Below are positions 31,465 to 38,811 of a stretch of 38,811 nucleotides of DNA, piece after piece (the first letter of the stretch is position 1; every line of letters begins with the position of its first letter). The position numbers were made by a program, and so were the translations under genes. Under the pieces are notes generated by a model, which was not told where the DNA came from, searched no databases, and saw nothing but the letters and a program-made list of their open reading frames with translations. This DNA is from Sphingobacteriales bacterium TSM_CSM. Its GTDB lineage: Bacteria > Bacteroidota > Bacteroidia > Chitinophagales > UBA2359. The DNA lies in NCBI GenBank assembly GCA_002212725.1, contig MTCR01000052.1:1-38811 (forward strand), read 5' to 3'.

Positions 31465-32919
31465 ATGCATCAAAGCAAACTCATAACCCTGTTGCGCACC
31501 TTTACCCCGCAAGAGCACAAGGAGTTTAAAAAATTTGTGCGCTCGCCATTTTTCAACACCAATGAAAATGTGGTAAAACTATACGACCACCTTTATAAAT
31601 ATGCGCCCGGTTTCGATAGCCCGCGCCTTGACCGGCAAAAGGTTTTTAGCTTCCTTTTTCCCGATGAACCCTACAAGGAAATTAAAATACAGCAGTTTGC
31701 CAGTTTGCTGGTAAATTTAATTGAGCAGTTCTGGATTCACAACGACCTGAAAGAACCCACCCCCGATGCCACCCTGCGTTTAGCCGATGCCTACCGGCAG
31801 CGCCGGCTTACGGCTTATTGGCAAAAAACGCTTTCGGAAACAGATAACTTACCGCCCTCCGATGCCGCCCATGCCGCCTACTGTCTGCTGCAACAGCAAA
31901 TACAACAGCACGAAACCATTGAGGCACAGGAAAAGCGCGAGCAGGAACCCCACCTGCAAGCGGTATTAAACAAACTTACCGGCTTTTTTTTGGTGTGTTA
32001 CCTTAAATACGGCAGCAAAGCGCTCAACTTCAGGCGGTTTAACCCGCAGCAAAACTACAATATGCCGTTGGCCGATGCTGTGGTGCAATATGCCGCCCAA
32101 CCCGAAAATGCCGCCAACCCCGCCATACAAATTTACCTTCATATATGGCGAAGCCTGCAACAACCCGACGAAGAAACTCATTTTGAAGGACTGAAAAAAT
32201 TGCTCCTGCAACACCACCGCCTTTTTACCCGCCCCGAAGCCGAAGAAATGTTTGTATTTGCCCACAACTATTGCATTGGCAAACTCAACAAAGGGCAGCA
32301 GCGCTACCTGCGCGAACTCTTTGACCTCTACCGCTTTGAAATGGAACAAGGCATCATCAGCCCCACGGAACCGCTTTCGGCATCGGTCTATAGAAACATT
32401 ATTACCATTGCCCAACTGCTGGGCGAATGGCAGTGGATGGAAGATTTTATTAACAATTTCAGGCAGGCCGTGGGCGAAGATACCTACATTTTTAACCTTG
32501 CCCGATTGCGGTTTTTGCAAAAACGCTATACCCAAACCGTAGAACTGCTGCAAAACCGCCAAGACCGCTTTGGCGACGTGCTGATGCTGCTGGCCGCAAA
32601 ATCTTTGCTGCTAAAGGCATTGTACGAACTTTTTTTGCTGGATACCGAAGGAATTTCTGACTATGACGATGCCCTGGAAACTTTTATAGCCTCGTTTATA
32701 GCCTTGTTGCAACGCCGTAAAAAAGAACTGCTGCACCACTACGTGTATTACCTTAACCTTACCCAAAAAGTGCGGCAACTGCTTACACAGCAACTGTCGG
32801 GCAGGGTAAAAACCCGTTTTTTGCTTGCTCTGGAACAAAGCGTACAAAAAACCACCGAAATTGCCGAAAAAGCCTGGCTGCTCGAAAAAATAACCGCAGC
32901 TAAAACAAACGCCCGGTAA
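31465..32919 (+). CDS. Uncharacterised helical protein (484 aa)
   Basis: I do not recognise a named family. The protein is cytoplasmic by composition (no signal, no membrane segment) and almost entirely helical, rich in Gln, Leu, Arg and aromatic residues. The N-terminus (KLITLLRTFTPQEHKEFKKF, VRSPFFNTNENVVKLYDHLY) resembles the start of many unannotated proteins in Saprospiraceae and Chitinophagaceae. The middle and C-terminus have paired helices of TPR-like length (LARLRFLQKRYTQTVELLQN, LLAAKSLLLKALYELFLLDT), suggesting an alpha-solenoid scaffold. It stands alone on its strand, divergent from the repeat-protein gene. ATG at 31465. Confidence 0.7.
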   Translation: MHQSKLITLLRTFTPQEHKEFKKFVRSPFFNTNENVVKLYDHLYKYAPGFDSPRLDRQKVFSFLFPDEPYKEIKIQQFASLLVNLIEQFWIHNDLKEPTPDATLRLADAYRQRRLTAYWQKTLSETDNLPPSDAAHAAYCLLQQQIQQHETIEAQEKREQEPHLQAVLNKLTGFFLVCYLKYGSKALNFRRFNPQQNYNMPLADAVVQYAAQPENAANPAIQIYLHIWRSLQQPDEETHFEGLKKLLLQHHRLFTRPEAEEMFVFAHNYCIGKLNKGQQRYLRELFDLYRFEMEQGIISPTEPLSASVYRNIITIAQLLGEWQWMEDFINNFRQAVGEDTYIFNLARLRFLQKRYTQTVELLQNRQDRFGDVLMLLAAKSLLLKALYELFLLDTEGISDYDDALETFIASFIALLQRRKKELLHHYVYYLNLTQKVRQLLTQQLSGRVKTRFLLALEQSVQKTTEIAEKAWLLEKITAAKTNAR

Positions 32920-33192
32920 AAGCGCACTTTTTTTCCGAAGCACGGCGCTTAAACCCTGAACTGCGAGGTGGCAGAAAATCTTACTCCCGCACCGCCTTAC
33001 CCGTTACCACTGCCGCGCCGGTGTTGAGTAGCCCAACATGCGTTGCAGTAAAAGGGAGCAGTTTTTGCCCCTGAATTGCACAAATACTTGCCCGTCCGGG
33101 CAATAATTTTACCCGCAGTGGGTTAATATGCGTATATTGCGGCGCAACAGGTTTATCTCTGTCGGGCGTTCACTGAACATAAATCATGTCTT

Positions 33193-33372
33193 ATGTTGAA
33201 AAAATTGGTTTTACTGTTGTTATCGGGTATGCTTTTGGTTGGTTCGGTTTCGTGCAACCGCTACGGCTGCCCGGCCAATACCGAGCAGCAATCATCAAAA
33301 AAGCAGAAAAAATCAAAATCGGGGGTGGTGCCTGCCGGTTATGCCCAAAAAAAGGGGCTTAGAAGCCGCTAA
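33193..33372 (+). CDS. Small basic lipoprotein (59 aa)
   Basis: The ATG at 33193 opens MLKKLVLLLLSGMLLVGSVS followed by C21, a clean lipoprotein signal. The mature part is CNRYGCPANTEQQSSKKQKK and a Lys/Ser/Gly tail ending KKGLRSR. The NRYGCPAN motif followed by a basic tail is seen in other short Bacteroidota lipoproteins. Function unknown. A hairpin with a T-run follows at 33436-33460. The overlapping frame at 33239-33463 is not coding. Confidence 0.6.
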   Translation: MLKKLVLLLLSGMLLVGSVSCNRYGCPANTEQQSSKKQKKSKSGVVPAGYAQKKGLRSR

Positions 33373-33435
33373 AATTCTTGTTTTGGGGCAGCCACACCTC
33401 TGCCCTGCTTTGCTTCTTTTGTGTTTTTTTTGTGA

Positions 33436-33460
33436 ACCAACAGCACCTGTTGTTGGTTTT
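33436..33460 (+). terminator. Intrinsic terminator after the small lipoprotein gene
   Basis: ACCAACA (33436-33442), an 8-base loop, TGTTGGT (33451-33457), then further Ts. The stem is short (7 bp) but correctly placed before the TPP riboswitch. Confidence 0.55.
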
Positions 33461-33477
33461 TAGTTTGTTATACATGG

Positions 33478-33573
33478 CAGGGGTGCTTCGCCCGGCAGCG
33501 CTACACAGCGTGCGGATGAGGCTGAGATAATACCCTTTGAACCTGACCCGGGTAATGCCGGCGTAGGGAGGAA
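33478..33573 (+). promoter_or_regulatory. TPP (THI-box) riboswitch
   Basis: The thiamin-diphosphate aptamer is recognisable: CAGGGGTGCTTCG at the 5' side, GGATGAGGCTGAGATAA (CUGAGA core at 33522-33527), ACCCTTTGAACCTGA (33532-33546), CCGGGTAATGCCGGCGTAGG and closing GGAGGAA. It lies about 165 bases ahead of the TonB-dependent receptor. It should lower expression when thiamin diphosphate is plentiful. I cannot pick out a certain expression platform; GGGG/CCCC pairings at 33577-33606 are candidates. Confidence 0.93.
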
Positions 33574-33736
33574 TTTTCGGGGCGGTTACCGTTGGGGGTT
33601 TCCCCTGTTATACCGGAGGCGTTTTTAGTCCGCTACCGCTATTTGCTGAAAGCACACTCTTCCGCCGTATTCCTGTGTAAAGGCCGCTTGGCTGCATTTC
33701 TGCCGCTTTTTTAACTTTCAACCAAAAGCGCGCTGT

Positions 33737-36187
33737 ATGTGTCATCCAAACAAATGCGGTTTATTTATCTTTTTATTTTTTTTAATTTTGCTGTTCGGTC
33801 CTTTGGCGTTTTCGCAAACCGCCACAGTTACCCTTACCGGAACCATAACCGATGCAAATACCGGCCAACCGCTGCCCGGTGCCACGGTACAATTGGAAGG
33901 AACCTATCTGGGGGCGGCCGCCGGCGTGTCGGGGTTTTACAGCATTGAACGAATTAAACAGGGAAACTATATCATTATTGCAGAAATGCTGGGTTACCGG
34001 CCGGTGCGTTCAGAAGTGATTATGACAGGAAATACACAGTACAATTTTTCTTTGCACCCCGAAGAACGGTTATTAGATGAGGTTATGGTAAGAGGTATAA
34101 AAGCCGGGGTTAATACGGCAAGCACCTATACCAACCTGCGCAAAACCGAAATTGAACCGCTCAACAAAGGACAGGATTTACCTTTTCTGTTGCAACAAAC
34201 ACCCTCGGTAGTGGTAACCTCCGATGCGGGGGCGGGTGTGGGTTATACGGGTATGCGCATACGCGGCACCGATGCCACGCGCATTAACGTAACCATGAAC
34301 GGCATACCGCTGAACGATGCCGAATCGCACAGCGTTTTTTGGGTAAACATGCCCGATTTTGCCTCATCGGTTGACCAAATACAGGTACAGCGCGGCGTAG
34401 GCACCTCCGCAAACGGTGCAGCGGCTTTCGGGGCGTCGGTTAACCTGCAAACTGCACAACTTCGGCCGCAGCCCTATGCCGAGGTAAATGCTTCGGGCGG
34501 TTCTTTCAATACACAACGCTATAATGTTCAATTGGGAACAGGGCTGCTCAACAGGCATTTTACCTTAGACGGGCGCCTGTCTTCCATTACCTCCGACGGG
34601 TACATTGACCGCGCCGCCTCCAACTTAAAATCTTTTTTTCTCTCCGGCGGTTATTACGGGCGCAAAACCATTGTGCGCGCCAATATTTTGTGGGGGAACG
34701 AAATTACCTATCAGGCCTGGGGCGGCGTACCCGAAAAACTGCTGCAAACCCGGCGCACCTACAACGCCTATACTTATGAAAACCAGACAGATAACTACCG
34801 GCAACACCATTATCAACTGCATTTTTCGCAACAAGTAAGCCCAAAATGGCAACTGAACGCCGCGCTGCACTATACCAGAGGAGCGGGTTATTACGAAGAG
34901 TACCAACCTATGCAAAATTTAACCGATTACGGGTTGCAAAACCAGGGTATGTATCAAATATCGGTAAGCGGACCCGATACCCTGTTTCTGCCCGTTTCCC
35001 AAACCGACCTGATACGGCGCAAATGGCTCGACAATGATTTTTACGGAACCCTATTTACCCTTAACTACAATAGTGCAAAAAAAATACATGCTACCATTGG
35101 CGGCGGCATTAACCGCTACAACGGGCTGCATTTCGGTGAGGTTATATGGGCACAGTATGCTGCAAACGGCAACATTAACCACCGGTATTACGAAAGTAAC
35201 GGATACAAAACCGATGCCAACCTGTTTGCCAAAACCGAGTACCGGCTCAGCCGGCAATTGGGCTTGTTTGCCGATGTGCAATACCGGCATATTGATTACC
35301 GCATACAGGGAACCGATGAAGCAAAAGGAAATATAACATTTGATTTGAATTACAATTTTATAAACCCCAAAGCGGGCATTACTTTCAATGTTTCATCTAA
35401 TCAACAGGTATATGCCTCTTTTGGCATGGCACACCGCGAACCTACCCGAAACAACCTGATTGATAATGATACCCTGCCGCTGCCCGAACGCCTGAGCAAT
35501 ATAGAAGCCGGTTACCGCTTTACCCTGAGCAACATAAACATAAATGCAAATTACTATTACATGCGTTATAAAAACCAACTGGTGCTTACCGGCAACCTGA
35601 ACAATGTGGGTTACCCCATTCAGCAAAACGTGCAGCACAGCTACCGCACCGGTTTTGAACTGGCACTTATGGTTAAAGCCGGCAACAAACTGGACATACA
35701 GGCCAACCTCACTTCTTCTATTAATAAAATAGATGGGTTTTCACAATTTACCGGCGTTTTTGATGCCAATTACAATTACCTGCGCGATACCACACTGGTA
35801 TATAACCATACCGATATTTCCTTTTCGCCCAATGTAACCGCCGCTGCCACCCTTACTTACCGCCCTGCGAAATGGGCTTCGGCGGCGTTTATGGCAAATT
35901 ATGTGGACAGGCAGTTTTTAGATAATACCGGCAGTTTGGCGCGCTCACTCAACCCTTACTTTACCGGCAACCTGCTGCTTACCGGCAGCCTGCAACCTAA
36001 AAAATGGGTTAAAAACTTAGAACTGAGCCTGTTGATAAACAACCTGTTTAACACCCTGTATGAATCGAACGGATGGACTTACTTTCTTTTGATGGAGCGC
36101 GAAGGCATTATTGAACCCGAAAATTACAATAACTACTACCCGCAGGCGGGTACAAACCTTTTGGCCGGACTTAAGGTGCAATGGTAA
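33737..36187 (+). CDS. TonB-dependent outer-membrane receptor, predicted thiamin (or precursor) transporter
   Basis: 816 residues. A signal peptide ends near AFSQ. A carboxypeptidase-regulatory-like N-terminal domain follows (LTGTITDANTGQPLPGATVQ, GFYSIERIKQGNYIIIAEML), then the plug (LPFLLQQTPSVVVTSDAGAG, VGYTGMRIRGTDATRINVTM, VQRGVGTSANGAAAFGASVN) and a 22-strand barrel to the C-terminus. The family imports ligands across the outer membrane using TonB-ExbBD energy. The TPP riboswitch upstream is the evidence for thiamin or a precursor as ligand; similar riboswitch-linked receptors are known in Bacteroidota. No inner-membrane thiamin transporter or thiamin-synthesis gene lies next to it in the window. 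ATG at 33737. Confidence 0.9.
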   Translation: MCHPNKCGLFIFLFFLILLFGPLAFSQTATVTLTGTITDANTGQPLPGATVQLEGTYLGAAAGVSGFYSIERIKQGNYIIIAEMLGYRPVRSEVIMTGNTQYNFSLHPEERLLDEVMVRGIKAGVNTASTYTNLRKTEIEPLNKGQDLPFLLQQTPSVVVTSDAGAGVGYTGMRIRGTDATRINVTMNGIPLNDAESHSVFWVNMPDFASSVDQIQVQRGVGTSANGAAAFGASVNLQTAQLRPQPYAEVNASGGSFNTQRYNVQLGTGLLNRHFTLDGRLSSITSDGYIDRAASNLKSFFLSGGYYGRKTIVRANILWGNEITYQAWGGVPEKLLQTRRTYNAYTYENQTDNYRQHHYQLHFSQQVSPKWQLNAALHYTRGAGYYEEYQPMQNLTDYGLQNQGMYQISVSGPDTLFLPVSQTDLIRRKWLDNDFYGTLFTLNYNSAKKIHATIGGGINRYNGLHFGEVIWAQYAANGNINHRYYESNGYKTDANLFAKTEYRLSRQLGLFADVQYRHIDYRIQGTDEAKGNITFDLNYNFINPKAGITFNVSSNQQVYASFGMAHREPTRNNLIDNDTLPLPERLSNIEAGYRFTLSNININANYYYMRYKNQLVLTGNLNNVGYPIQQNVQHSYRTGFELALMVKAGNKLDIQANLTSSINKIDGFSQFTGVFDANYNYLRDTTLVYNHTDISFSPNVTAAATLTYRPAKWASAAFMANYVDRQFLDNTGSLARSLNPYFTGNLLLTGSLQPKKWVKNLELSLLINNLFNTLYESNGWTYFLLMEREGIIEPENYNNYYPQAGTNLLAGLKVQW

Positions 36188-36289
36188 AAACTGGTTTTAC
36201 CCCCTTTTCAAAGCCGGTAAATCACCATAGCCGGGCTGCCCGTTGCATTTTTGTAGCCCGGTAAATTAGCGGCATCACCGGAAAACGGC

Positions 36290-36333
36290 TTCCATAATAT
36301 GGAAAACAGGTTCTGTTATTTGGAAAAAGAACC
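36290..36333. promoter_or_regulatory. Palindromes upstream of the response-regulator/export genes
   Basis: TTCCATA-A-TATGGAA (36290-36304) is a perfect 7-bp-arm palindrome. It is followed by GGTTCT (36309-36314) inverted as AGAACC (36328-36333). They lie 86-129 bases before the ATG at 36419, a fitting place for operator sites. No bound protein can be named. Confidence 0.45.
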
Positions 36334-36418
36334 ACAAGGTTCAACCACAACTGCCTCATTATCAATGAGTTAGGTTCCGGCATGGTTATGGCACATCTTC
36401 AGGAAATTCAATTTCAAT

Positions 36419-36850
36419 ATGGAAGGTGTAGCAAAATTAAACATTTATTTGGTTGACGACGACAAGTTTTGTCTCAACCTGTACGAACAGCATTTACTCA
36501 ACCTTGGTGTTGAGGAAATCAGAAAGTTTGAAACCGGTTATGCGTGCCTTGAGCAACTCATAATTGAAAAACCCGACATCGTTTTTCTCGACCACTATTT
36601 GCCCGATTGCAACGGGTTGGAAGTGTTGGATAAGATTAAACGGTTTAATCCCGATATATTTGTGGTGTTTTTAACCTCGCAGGAAAATGTGCAGGTAGCC
36701 GTAAATGCCCTTAAATATGGAGCATTTGATTATATTATGAAAGGCGACAAAGACCTGGACAGCATGACTGCCGTAATTAAGAAAATAATTCACATTATAA
36801 ATACAATAAACGAAAAGCGCCCCGGATTTTGGAAAAAATTTATTTTATAA
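36419..36850 (+). CDS. Stand-alone response regulator (receiver domain only)
   Basis: 143 residues that hold one receiver domain and a short basic tail (NEKRPGFWKKFIL). All signalling residues are present: acidic pocket D13-D15 (YLVDDDKF), phospho-acceptor D58 (VFLDHYLPDCNG), T86 (FLTSQEN) and K108 (YIMKGDKD). No output domain, so it acts through protein contact or as a phospho-relay step. No kinase is nearby. It is 27 bases before the polysaccharide export gene and probably co-transcribed, which suggests it controls polymer production or export. ATG at 36419. Confidence 0.88.
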   Translation: MEGVAKLNIYLVDDDKFCLNLYEQHLLNLGVEEIRKFETGYACLEQLIIEKPDIVFLDHYLPDCNGLEVLDKIKRFNPDIFVVFLTSQENVQVAVNALKYGAFDYIMKGDKDLDSMTAVIKKIIHIINTINEKRPGFWKKFIL

Positions 36851-36877
36851 CCCTGTTTACCATATAACCTAAAGTCA

Positions 36878-37624
36878 ATGAAATACACATATTTGCAGGC
36901 GCTGCTGTTGTTGCTGGCGCTTGCCCTGAATAGCTGTGCCACACAAAACCTGTTTCAAACAACCAATAATACCCAATCCCCTGCCGACACGCTGGCTTTT
37001 GTAAACCTGCCCGCTTATGAATATGCCATACGCAAAGACGACAAAGTAAGCATCAGCGTTTGGGACCACGACGATTTAAGCGTTGGCTCGGTGTACGGAA
37101 TTTACAACTCAAACGAAGTGTATGGTAAATGGCTGCAGGTAGACTCCAAAGGGTATATCACCGTGCCCAAACTGGGCGAGGTGCAGGTAGAAAACCTTAC
37201 GGTAGTGCAAGCCGAAAACACCCTGCGTGAGTTGTATAAAGCCTGGATTGTTAACCCCGTTGTAGAGGTAAAAATTCTTAACAAAGAGGTTTCGGTCATT
37301 GGCGAGCTTAAAAGCCCGGGCAGATTTTTGCTCGAAAAAGATGATAACTCACTCGTTGACCTTATAAGCAAAGCCGGCGATTTTGATTTTTATGCCGACA
37401 AACGCAAAGTGCAAATAATAAGGAAAATAAACGGGCAGCCCAAAATGCACACCGTTGACCTTACCAAATTAGATGCCGCATTTACCCAAAACATTCAAAT
37501 TCAGCCCGGCGACATTGTGTATGTGCCTTCCAGAAAGGGTAAAATGTGGGACCGCAAGATAGGAACCATAATACCAATTACCAGCATTATAAGTTCGGTA
37601 GTACTCATACTTGGTATTTTATAA
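36878..37624 (+). CDS. Polysaccharide export lipoprotein (Wza-like, Poly_export/SLBB)
   Basis: 248 residues. A lipoprotein signal ends at C20 (LLLALALNSC). The Poly_export domain follows (YEYAIRKDDKVSISVWDHDD, VDSKGYITVPKLGEVQVENL, VVEVKI), then a SLBB-like domain (VSVIGELKSPGRFLLEKDDN, LVDLISKAGDFDFYADKRKV, IQPGDIVYVPS). The C-terminal helix IGTIIPITSIISSVVLILGI would span the outer membrane as in Wza. It forms the periplasmic and outer-membrane channel for capsule or exopolysaccharide and works with the Wzz/GumC-like protein encoded next. ATG at 36878. Confidence 0.9.
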   Translation: MKYTYLQALLLLLALALNSCATQNLFQTTNNTQSPADTLAFVNLPAYEYAIRKDDKVSISVWDHDDLSVGSVYGIYNSNEVYGKWLQVDSKGYITVPKLGEVQVENLTVVQAENTLRELYKAWIVNPVVEVKILNKEVSVIGELKSPGRFLLEKDDNSLVDLISKAGDFDFYADKRKVQIIRKINGQPKMHTVDLTKLDAAFTQNIQIQPGDIVYVPSRKGKMWDRKIGTIIPITSIISSVVLILGIL

Positions 37625-37752
37625 TCCGACAATAATCTTTTTTTAAAGTTAAAACATTCATTTTTTCCGGCTTGTATAAACGCCGGCGGGCATAGCCTTG
37701 CAGTTTTTATCCATAAAACAACCTCCGTATTACCCGAAGACAAACCCCAGCC

Positions 37753-38811
37753 ATGTCAAACGAAAGAGATAATATCATACATTTGCTACAACCTTTATAC
37801 CGGGGCTTGCCCATTATTATTTGCATAATGGTGGGCGCCCTTTATTTAGCCCAAAAGTACCTGCAATATACCACCCCGCTGTACGAAAGCACCGCAAAAA
37901 TAAAATTGGCCGATGTAAACGAAGGGGTACCAAGCGCTCAACTGTTCAAAAACTTTGATTACTTTGTTAATGCCAATAAAATTGGCGCCGAAGTAGAATT
38001 GCTTAAATCGGAAGTTTTGTTGCAAAAAGCACTTCGGTCTTTAACCCAGTACAACACCATTTACCGCGTTGGCAACATCAGTAAAACCGATTTATACCGG
38101 CAATCGCCTGTTATCATCGGAATTGAAGTAAAAAATGCCATGTGGCATAGCCGCACCTTCGGGTTAGAAATTTCTGAAGATACGCTTTTGCAGGTTACTT
38201 CGCCAAACGGGCAAAAATTGCAGGGAATATTGGGTAAAACCATTCAAACCGATGATTTTACCCTTACCGTAAACCGCAACGACTCGCTGCTGTGCAAGCG
38301 CCCCAACCTGCCCCTGAACGACCGCTACGAACTCATACCGCATTCAGAAAATAAACTGGTACAGGAACTTCGGGCTAATTTAGATGTAATGGCGGTAGAT
38401 AAAGACATTCCGGTTTTGCGCATCAGCTATCGTTGCCCTGTTGCTCAAAAAAGCGCCGATGTAGTGAACGCCATTGCACAAACCTATATTAACGACTATA
38501 TACAGGAAAAGTTTCAAACGTCTGATACCACGGTGAACTTCCTCAACCGGCAGCTAAACACCTTCAGCAACCGCCTGTCGCAAAGCGAGCAGGAAGTTGA
38601 AAACTACCGCAACCAGGAAAACATTATTAACATACGGCAAGAAACCGAAACCGATTTGCGCAAAATTGCCGACCTTAAAAAACAACTGGCCAACAGTATC
38701 CATCCGACCAACGCCATATTGTTAGATGGGGGTTTGTGTGCCTACCTTTGCGTGGTACAAAATTACAAATTTATGGCACAGAGACAAAGAAAACAGACAG
38801 AAGCGCGTATG
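37753..38811 (+). CDS. Wzz/GumC-like polysaccharide chain-length/co-polymerase protein, incomplete at the right edge
   Basis: From the ATG at 37753: a short cytoplasmic N-terminus (MSNERDNIIHLLQPLYRG), a membrane helix (LPIIICIMVGALYLA), then the Wzz-type region (LYESTAKIKLADVNEGVPSA, KIGAEVELLKSEVLLQKALR, VLRISYRCPVAQKSADVVNA, IAQTYINDYIQEKFQ) and coiled coil (LNRQLNTFSNRLSQSEQEVE). Such proteins set polymer length, and in many cases end in a BY-kinase. The frame stays open to the window end, so no stop is seen. From about 38695 the protein stops looking like coiled coil (NSIHPTNAILLDGGLCAYLC), and a promoter and new ATG appear, so the real gene is probably cut there. Confidence 0.8.
   Translation, partial: MSNERDNIIHLLQPLYRGLPIIICIMVGALYLAQKYLQYTTPLYESTAKIKLADVNEGVPSAQLFKNFDYFVNANKIGAEVELLKSEVLLQKALRSLTQYNTIYRVGNISKTDLYRQSPVIIGIEVKNAMWHSRTFGLEISEDTLLQVTSPNGQKLQGILGKTIQTDDFTLTVNRNDSLLCKRPNLPLNDRYELIPHSENKLVQELRANLDVMAVDKDIPVLRISYRCPVAQKSADVVNAIAQTYINDYIQEKFQTSDTTVNFLNRQLNTFSNRLSQSEQEVENYRNQENIINIRQETETDLRKIADLKKQLANSIHPTNAILLDGGLCAYLCVVQNYKFMAQRQRKQTEARM
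38719..38750 (+). promoter_or_regulatory. Bacteroidota promoter inside the distal part of the chain-length gene
   Basis: TTG (38719-38721), 21 bases, then TACCTTTG (38743-38750). This full match sits 22 bases before an ATG at 38773 and would not be expected within an intact coding region. Confidence 0.55.
38773..38811 (+). CDS. Start of an unidentified gene, possibly part of an inserted element
   Basis: The ATG at 38773 opens MAQRQRKQTEARM and then the window ends. It follows the promoter at 38719-38750 by a 22-base AT-rich leader. The basic N-terminus would fit a DNA-binding or transposition protein, but 13 residues are too few for any assignment. It shares its frame with the chain-length protein, so a read-through continuation cannot be ruled out. 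Confidence 0.4.
   Translation, partial: MAQRQRKQTEARM

Noticed and set aside
33239..33463. 74-codon plus-strand frame
   Set aside because: It overlaps the 59-residue lipoprotein in another frame; the lipoprotein frame has a clear signal peptide and lipobox, this one has nothing.
36231..36261. CCGGGCT/AGCCCGG inverted pair after the TonB receptor as a terminator
   Set aside because: The stem is only 7 bp with a 17-base loop and is not followed by a T-run.
36380..36418. Sigma-54-type promoter (ATGGCAC) before the response regulator
   Set aside because: Only a TGGCAC half-site is present; the TTGC element at the required distance is missing.

Overview
The window looks like a chromosomal segment of a Bacteroidota bacterium, most like the Chitinophagales/Saprospirales. 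Five surface or secreted proteins end in type A C-terminal sorting domains of the type IX secretion system (T9SS). Several genes have the Bacteroidota promoter form TTG-N20/21-TAnnTTTG instead of E. coli-like boxes, and Shine-Dalgarno sites are mostly absent. DUF5606, DUF3667, DUF4332 and a carboxypeptidase-regulatory TonB receptor are also typical of the phylum. I saw no rRNA, tRNA, CRISPR array or prophage.

Layout. 1-397: 3' end of an IS1-family transposase and its right inverted repeat, fused to the last codons of a broken two-component-regulator-propeller gene. 670-4985: C39-peptidase ABC transporter, DUF5606, DUF3667 and a holin-like membrane protein. 5173-9550: PKD/T9SS protein, nitronate monooxygenase and an RND adaptor; the convergent junction of the last two carries a 161-bp direct repeat around about 155 bp of unique DNA. 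9671-11754: hxlR-type regulator divergent from a pirin-MOSC pair, with nested palindromes between them. 11765-15121: MazG-like hydrolase, papain-like lipoprotein, MurG-like glycosyltransferase. 15251-20630: two tiny cysteine-rich lipoproteins, an orphan 2-oxoacid:ferredoxin oxidoreductase beta subunit, a 7TM-HD phosphohydrolase, NAD kinase, DUF4332. 20778-31142: a minus-strand block with Uma2, a thioredoxin-SPOR-SPOR-thioredoxin protein, CapA-SPOR, an intradiol dioxygenase and three T9SS cargo proteins, one built from three almost identical Cys-containing repeats joined by His/Gly/Asp linkers. 31465-36187: a helical protein of unknown function, a third tiny lipoprotein, and a TPP riboswitch ahead of a TonB-dependent receptor. 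36419-38811: stand-alone response regulator, Wza-like export lipoprotein and a Wzz/GumC-like chain-length protein, which seems to be interrupted near 38695 by a new gene start.

How it fits together. Most of the window is envelope biology: cargo for T9SS, lipoproteins, SPOR proteins, predicted thiamin uptake through the outer membrane, and the start of an exopolysaccharide export operon. Both ends seem to lie in mobile or foreign DNA, which suggests the window is a contig whose assembly stopped at repeated elements. The items I would look at first are the thioredoxin/SPOR fusion beside CapA-SPOR, the His/Cys repeat protein, the direct repeat at 7726-8202, and the interrupted chain-length gene at the right edge.
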